Shown here: piece by piece, positions 51,566 through 54,793 of the stretch
How positions within the stretch are numbered: the first letter of the stretch is position 1
Layout of the letters: every line of letters begins with the position of its first letter
From: Gemmatimonas sp.
GTDB lineage: Bacteria > Gemmatimonadota > Gemmatimonadetes > Gemmatimonadales > Gemmatimonadaceae
Direction of reading: 5' to 3'
NCBI GenBank assembly: GCA_011390935.1
Contig: JAABRL010000021.1
Location: 1-54,793 of the forward strand
Length of the DNA: 54,793 nt
The notes under the pieces: model-generated
Seen by the model: only the letters and a program-made list of their open reading frames with translations
Databases searched by the model: none
Told to the model about the DNA's origin: nothing
Made by a program: the position numbers and the translations under genes

Positions 51566-52108
51566 ATGGCTTCCGATCTCGCCCCCCGATTCATTGAGCG
51601 TTCGCAGTACTATCTCGGCACCGAATACCCCGCCAAGATCCGCGCCGCGCTCCGCAGCATTCCCGCCGACCGTCTCTGGTGGCGTCCGAACGAGAGCGCC
51701 AACAGTGCCGGCAACCTCGTGCTGCACCTCTGTGGCAATCTACGCCAATGGGTGATCAGCGGTATTGGCCGCGCGCCCGATGTGCGGACACGAGACGCGG
51801 AGTTTGCGGCACGGGACGGAGACTCGCACGATGCCTTGCTCGCGCTGCTCGAGCGCACCTGCCAGGAAGCGATTGACGTGATCGGCCGGCTCGACGAGGA
51901 TTCGCTCGCCGCCGTGCACACCATCCAGGGACGTGAGACCTCCGTGTTTTCGGCGCTCTACCACGTCGTGGAGCACTTCTCGGGACACACCGGACAGATC
52001 ATCTACCTGGCCAAGCAGCTGGCACCTGGATCCGTGCAGTTCTACGACGACGCGGGCGGACTCGCGCGCCCGACCTTCCTCCCCGACGGGACGCACGACA
52101 TCGGGTAG
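51566..52108 (+). CDS. DinB-family (DUF1572-like) protein
   Basis: 180 residues. The His triad appears as LVLHLCGNLRQWV near residue 53 and the HxxxH of YHVVEHFSGHTGQII near 140. LWWRPNESANSAGNL is a conserved DinB feature. A four-helix metal-binding bundle, possibly thiol-dependent. It is not closely similar to the DinB protein at 2.3-2.9 kb. Confidence 0.86.
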   Translation: MASDLAPRFIERSQYYLGTEYPAKIRAALRSIPADRLWWRPNESANSAGNLVLHLCGNLRQWVISGIGRAPDVRTRDAEFAARDGDSHDALLALLERTCQEAIDVIGRLDEDSLAAVHTIQGRETSVFSALYHVVEHFSGHTGQIIYLAKQLAPGSVQFYDDAGGLARPTFLPDGTHDIG

Positions 52109-52214
52109 CCGACCACGGGCACGGCAGCGGATCAGGGATTCCCCGATCCAGTCCGACAGGTGGGGTGACGATACCAATCAATACCCTTTGTCCACTCCCC
52201 CAGGCTGCCCTGCC

Positions 52215-52745
52215 ATGCGCGCTGCTCGCTCTCTCGTCGCACCCACTGGTCACGAACGCTCGTTCGGCGAGGACGAGATCATCGTGAGCAAGACCGACGT
52301 GGCTGGTCGCATTACCTACGCGAACCACGTCTTCCTGCGCGTGTCCGGCTATATGGAAGACGAGGTGCTCGGCGCGCCGCACAGTCTCATTCGCCACCCC
52401 GACATGCCGCGCGCGGTATTCAAGCTGGCGTGGGATCGGTTGCTCGACGGCCACGAAGTGTTCGCCTACGTGAACAACATGGCGATCAACGGCGACCACT
52501 ACTGGGTGCTGGCACACATGACGCCCACCTTCGGACGCGACGGGGGCATCGTGGGCTTCCACTCCAATCGCCGCGTGCCCGATCGCGCCAAGGTGAACGC
52601 CGTGCTTCCGCTCTATGAGACGCTGCGTACCGAGGAAGGGCGATACCCCGATCGCGCGCTGGGCTTGCGTGCGTCGACGGCGCTGCTCGACCGAACGCTC
52701 GCCTCCCTCGGCAAATCCTACGACGCCTGGCTCTGGACGCTCTGA
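52215..52745 (+). CDS. PAS domain sensor protein (Aer-like)
   Basis: 176 residues from the ATG at 52215. The PAS domain is of the Aer type: DEIIVSKTDVAGRITYANHV, FLRVSGYMEDEVLGAPHSLI, RHPDMPRAVFKLAWDRLLDG, NNMAINGDHYWVLAHMTP. In Aer this pocket binds FAD. There is no membrane or signalling domain on this chain. The chemotaxis receptor starts 2 nt after its stop, so the pair probably works as one split energy or redox sensor. Confidence 0.9.
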   Translation: MRAARSLVAPTGHERSFGEDEIIVSKTDVAGRITYANHVFLRVSGYMEDEVLGAPHSLIRHPDMPRAVFKLAWDRLLDGHEVFAYVNNMAINGDHYWVLAHMTPTFGRDGGIVGFHSNRRVPDRAKVNAVLPLYETLRTEEGRYPDRALGLRASTALLDRTLASLGKSYDAWLWTL

Positions 52746-52747
52746 CC

Positions 52748-54034
52748 ATGACAACAGCGACGCGACGCCGTGCGCGTGCAACGGCACCGGAAGCGACAAC
52801 CGACCCGAAGCGAGATGCCCTGCGCGCAGAACGCGATGCCCTGCGCGCCGAACTGGACGCGGTGCACGCCGGGATTCGTGCGGTGTGCGAAGTCGCCCGC
52901 GAAGCGGCGGTGGGGAACCTCGAACCGCGCATCCTCGGCCTTTCGCATGAGGGGCCGGTTGGCGAACTCGTGCAGTCGGTGAACCATCTGCTCGATCTCT
53001 CCGACGCGTTCGTTCGTGAATCACGTGCGGCCCTGCAACACGCATCCGAAGGGAAGTTCTACCGTCGCGTGCTGCTGCGCGGGCTGCTCGGCAGCTATCG
53101 CGATGCCGCGACGCTGATCAACGCCGCGTCCGACCAGATCCATCACGGTGCGCAGGAGCTGGAGCAGGCCGAAGCGCGGCGACTGCAGTTGGCCGACGAG
53201 TTCGAAGCCGCCATCAAGGTCGTGGTGGACAGCGTGGCGGCCGCCGCCACCGAGGCGCGCGCCACGGCGCAGGGCTTGTCCGGCACGGCCGATGAGACAT
53301 CGCGTCACAGCGAGGCGGTCGCGCGCGCAGCGACGGTGGCCAGTCACGGCATGGAGTCGGTCGCGGCGGCCGCGGAAGAGATCACCGCCACCGTGAGCGA
53401 GATCGAGCGACAGGCCGTGGAGACGCGCACGATCGCTCGCACCGCCGTGTCGGCAGCCGAACACACGTCCGACACGGCGGCCAGCCTCGTGGAAGCCTCG
53501 CATCGCATCACACGCGTGGTCAAACTGATCAATGACATTTCGAGCCAGACCAAGCTGCTGGCACTGAACGCCGCGATCGAAGCCGCGCGGGTAGGCGAAC
53601 TCGGCAAGGGGTTCGCGGTGGTCGCGTCCGAGGTGAAACATCTCGCCACGCAGACCGGCGATGCGACACAAGGCATCGAGGCCGAGATCGCCGCGATACA
53701 AGGCGCCACGAACTCGGTGGCGGCCGCGATCGGTCAGATCAGTACGACCGTGCGCCATGTGGATGCGTTGTCGACCTCGGTGTGCGCGGCGGTCTCCGAG
53801 CAGCGTGAAGCGACGACGGAAATCAATCAGAACATTCAGCAGGCGGCGCGAGGGACTCGCGACATGACGACCGGCATGACGACCGTCTCGACGGCCGTGC
53901 GGGAGACGAGTGACGCCGCCGGCCAGATGCTGGACGCAGCCGACGAGCTGTCGCGGATGGCCGAGCGGATGCGAAGCGAGGTGGACCGTTTCCTCATGGT
54001 GATCCGGGGCGGTCCGGCAGGGAAGCCGACCTGA
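52748..54034 (+). CDS. Soluble methyl-accepting chemotaxis protein
   Basis: 428 residues with no membrane helices. A coiled N-terminus (RDALRAERDALRAELDAVHA) leads to a four-helix region (AFVRESRAALQHASEGKFYR). The MCP signalling hairpin follows, with its tip at NDISSQTKLLALNAAIEAAR and VGELGKGFAVVASEVKHLA. It ends without an obvious CheR/CheB pentapeptide. Immediately follows the PAS gene (TGACCATG), which likely supplies the input. Confidence 0.93.
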   Translation: MTTATRRRARATAPEATTDPKRDALRAERDALRAELDAVHAGIRAVCEVAREAAVGNLEPRILGLSHEGPVGELVQSVNHLLDLSDAFVRESRAALQHASEGKFYRRVLLRGLLGSYRDAATLINAASDQIHHGAQELEQAEARRLQLADEFEAAIKVVVDSVAAAATEARATAQGLSGTADETSRHSEAVARAATVASHGMESVAAAAEEITATVSEIERQAVETRTIARTAVSAAEHTSDTAASLVEASHRITRVVKLINDISSQTKLLALNAAIEAARVGELGKGFAVVASEVKHLATQTGDATQGIEAEIAAIQGATNSVAAAIGQISTTVRHVDALSTSVCAAVSEQREATTEINQNIQQAARGTRDMTTGMTTVSTAVRETSDAAGQMLDAADELSRMAERMRSEVDRFLMVIRGGPAGKPT

Positions 54035-54037
54035 CCC

Positions 54038-54793
54038 TCAACGAGCGTCAGGCAGCATGACGGCGCGCAGGGCCTGCGTGCCCGATCGACTGGCCACGAG
54101 CTTCACGCCGTCGCGCATCTCGACGAGATAGCGTCCGGCATCGTGTGGACGGATAGCCGCCACGAAGTCGAGATTCACCACGTACGATCGATGGATGCGC
54201 ACAAAACGCTCGGGATCCAGTCGCGGCAGCAGCGCACTCACCGTCACCTGCAGTAGATGCCGCCGTCCTTCTACGACCAGCGCGACGTAGTCACCGTCGG
54301 CATCGAGTCGACTGACCTCACGCAAGCGCACCGGGACCAGGCGCTGGCCAGTGCGCACGAACACGCGCTCGAGCGGCTTGCCCGGGTCGTCCTGGACTTC
54401 ACGCAGACGCTCGAGCGGCTCGACATCGGCCGGTAGCGCCGCGCGCTCCCGCAGTCGCGCGACCGCCGTCGCGAAACGCGCCGCCCCGAATGGCTTGAGC
54501 AGGTAGTCGACCGCCCCGAGCTCGAACGCCTGCACGGCATGCGAGTCGTGCGCCGTGGTGAACACCACATGGGGCCGGTGCGACAGCGACGCGAGCACCG
54601 CCAGACCATCACGCCCCGGCATGCGCACATCGAGGAACACCACGTCCGGACGCGCGGCTTCGATGAGCGCCTGTGCCGTCGTGCCATCGGCGGCTTCGCC
54701 AACCAGCGTCAACGATTCGTGCGCCTGCACCAGCGTACGCAGATGGTCGCGTGCGAGCGGTTCGTCTTCCGCAATCACGGTGCGTAGCGCCAG
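54038..54793 (-). CDS. LytTR-family response regulator, 5' end at window edge
   Basis: Frame open to the last base of the window; at least 251 residues. Receiver domain: VIAEDEPLARDHLRTLVQ, phospho-acceptor Asp in DVVFLDVRMPGRDG, FTTAHDSHAVQAFELGAVDY, LLKPF. The C-terminal LytTR DNA-binding domain has FVRTGQRLVPVRLREVSRLD, ADGDYVALVVEGRRHLLQ and RFVRIHRSYVVNLDFV. A GTG at 54778 could be the start, but in-frame codons continue to the edge. It is convergent with the MCP gene; its histidine kinase would lie outside the window. Confidence 0.93.
   Translation of the reverse strand: MALRTVIAEDEPLARDHLRTLVQAHESLTLVGEAADGTTAQALIEAARPDVVFLDVRMPGRDGLAVLASLSHRPHVVFTTAHDSHAVQAFELGAVDYLLKPFGAARFATAVARLRERAALPADVEPLERLREVQDDPGKPLERVFVRTGQRLVPVRLREVSRLDADGDYVALVVEGRRHLLQVTVSALLPRLDPERFVRIHRSYVVNLDFVAAIRPHDAGRYLVEMRDGVKLVASRSGTQALRAVMLPDAR

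Overview
The window is GC-rich DNA, densely coding on both strands, from a diderm bacterium. It carries an Mla-type lipid transport operon, several lipoproteins, and an outer-membrane beta-barrel. The best guess is Gemmatimonadota. That rests on a TPR Ser/Thr kinase beside an ECF sigma factor of the TIGR02999 type, six-bladed beta-propeller lipoproteins, and many secreted hydrolases. It is an inference from gene content, not from a marker gene. No rRNA, tRNA or CRISPR array was found.

Layout. 1-6.3 kb: 3' part of a katE-type catalase, a TetR/DinB pair with a clear palindromic operator, an M1-like metallopeptidase, and a cytochrome c-copper monooxygenase fusion. 6.3-14.2 kb: an outer-membrane barrel and its secreted partner, divergent from a TPR Ser/Thr kinase, then a six-cysteine secreted protein and an ECF sigma factor. 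14.2-19 kb: an S1/P1 nuclease and a four-gene Mla operon (permease with fused STAS domain, ATPase, MCE protein, PqiC-like lipoprotein). 19-27.4 kb: a PRC-barrel stress gene pair, serine hydrolase, metallophosphoesterase, ferric-reductase-like flavoprotein, phosphodiesterase and a double ClpX-type zinc-finger protein. 27.5-34.3 kb: ABC-F ATPase, K+-channel-like protein, and a GH2-galK-galM galactoside operon. 34.3-40 kb: a second PRC-barrel protein fused to a YsnF/DUF2382 domain, DUF2269 and YciE-type ferritin-like proteins, a beta-propeller lipoprotein, and DUF1801 and DUF2200 proteins.

40.1-43.95 kb is the most unusual stretch. On the minus strand, four attC-like recombination sites, plus a fifth broken by an IS3 remnant, separate short genes all pointing the same way. 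These are a 2-TM protein, an antitoxin with a nonsense-mutated ParE-like toxin, a beta-propeller lipoprotein and a 4-TM protein. Two cassette stop codons lie inside the attC R'' boxes. Two 162-bp elements, 72% identical without gaps and with terminal inverted repeats, each sit exactly at an attC recombination point. No integrase gene is in the window, so this looks like an integrase-less cassette cluster (CALIN).

44.1-54.8 kb: phosphoglucomutase, a universal stress protein, two GNAT acetyltransferases around a creatininase-family amidohydrolase, a D-aminoacylase-like lipoprotein lacking the HxH motif, a DinB protein, a PAS protein next to a soluble chemotaxis receptor, and a LytTR response regulator cut by the window edge.
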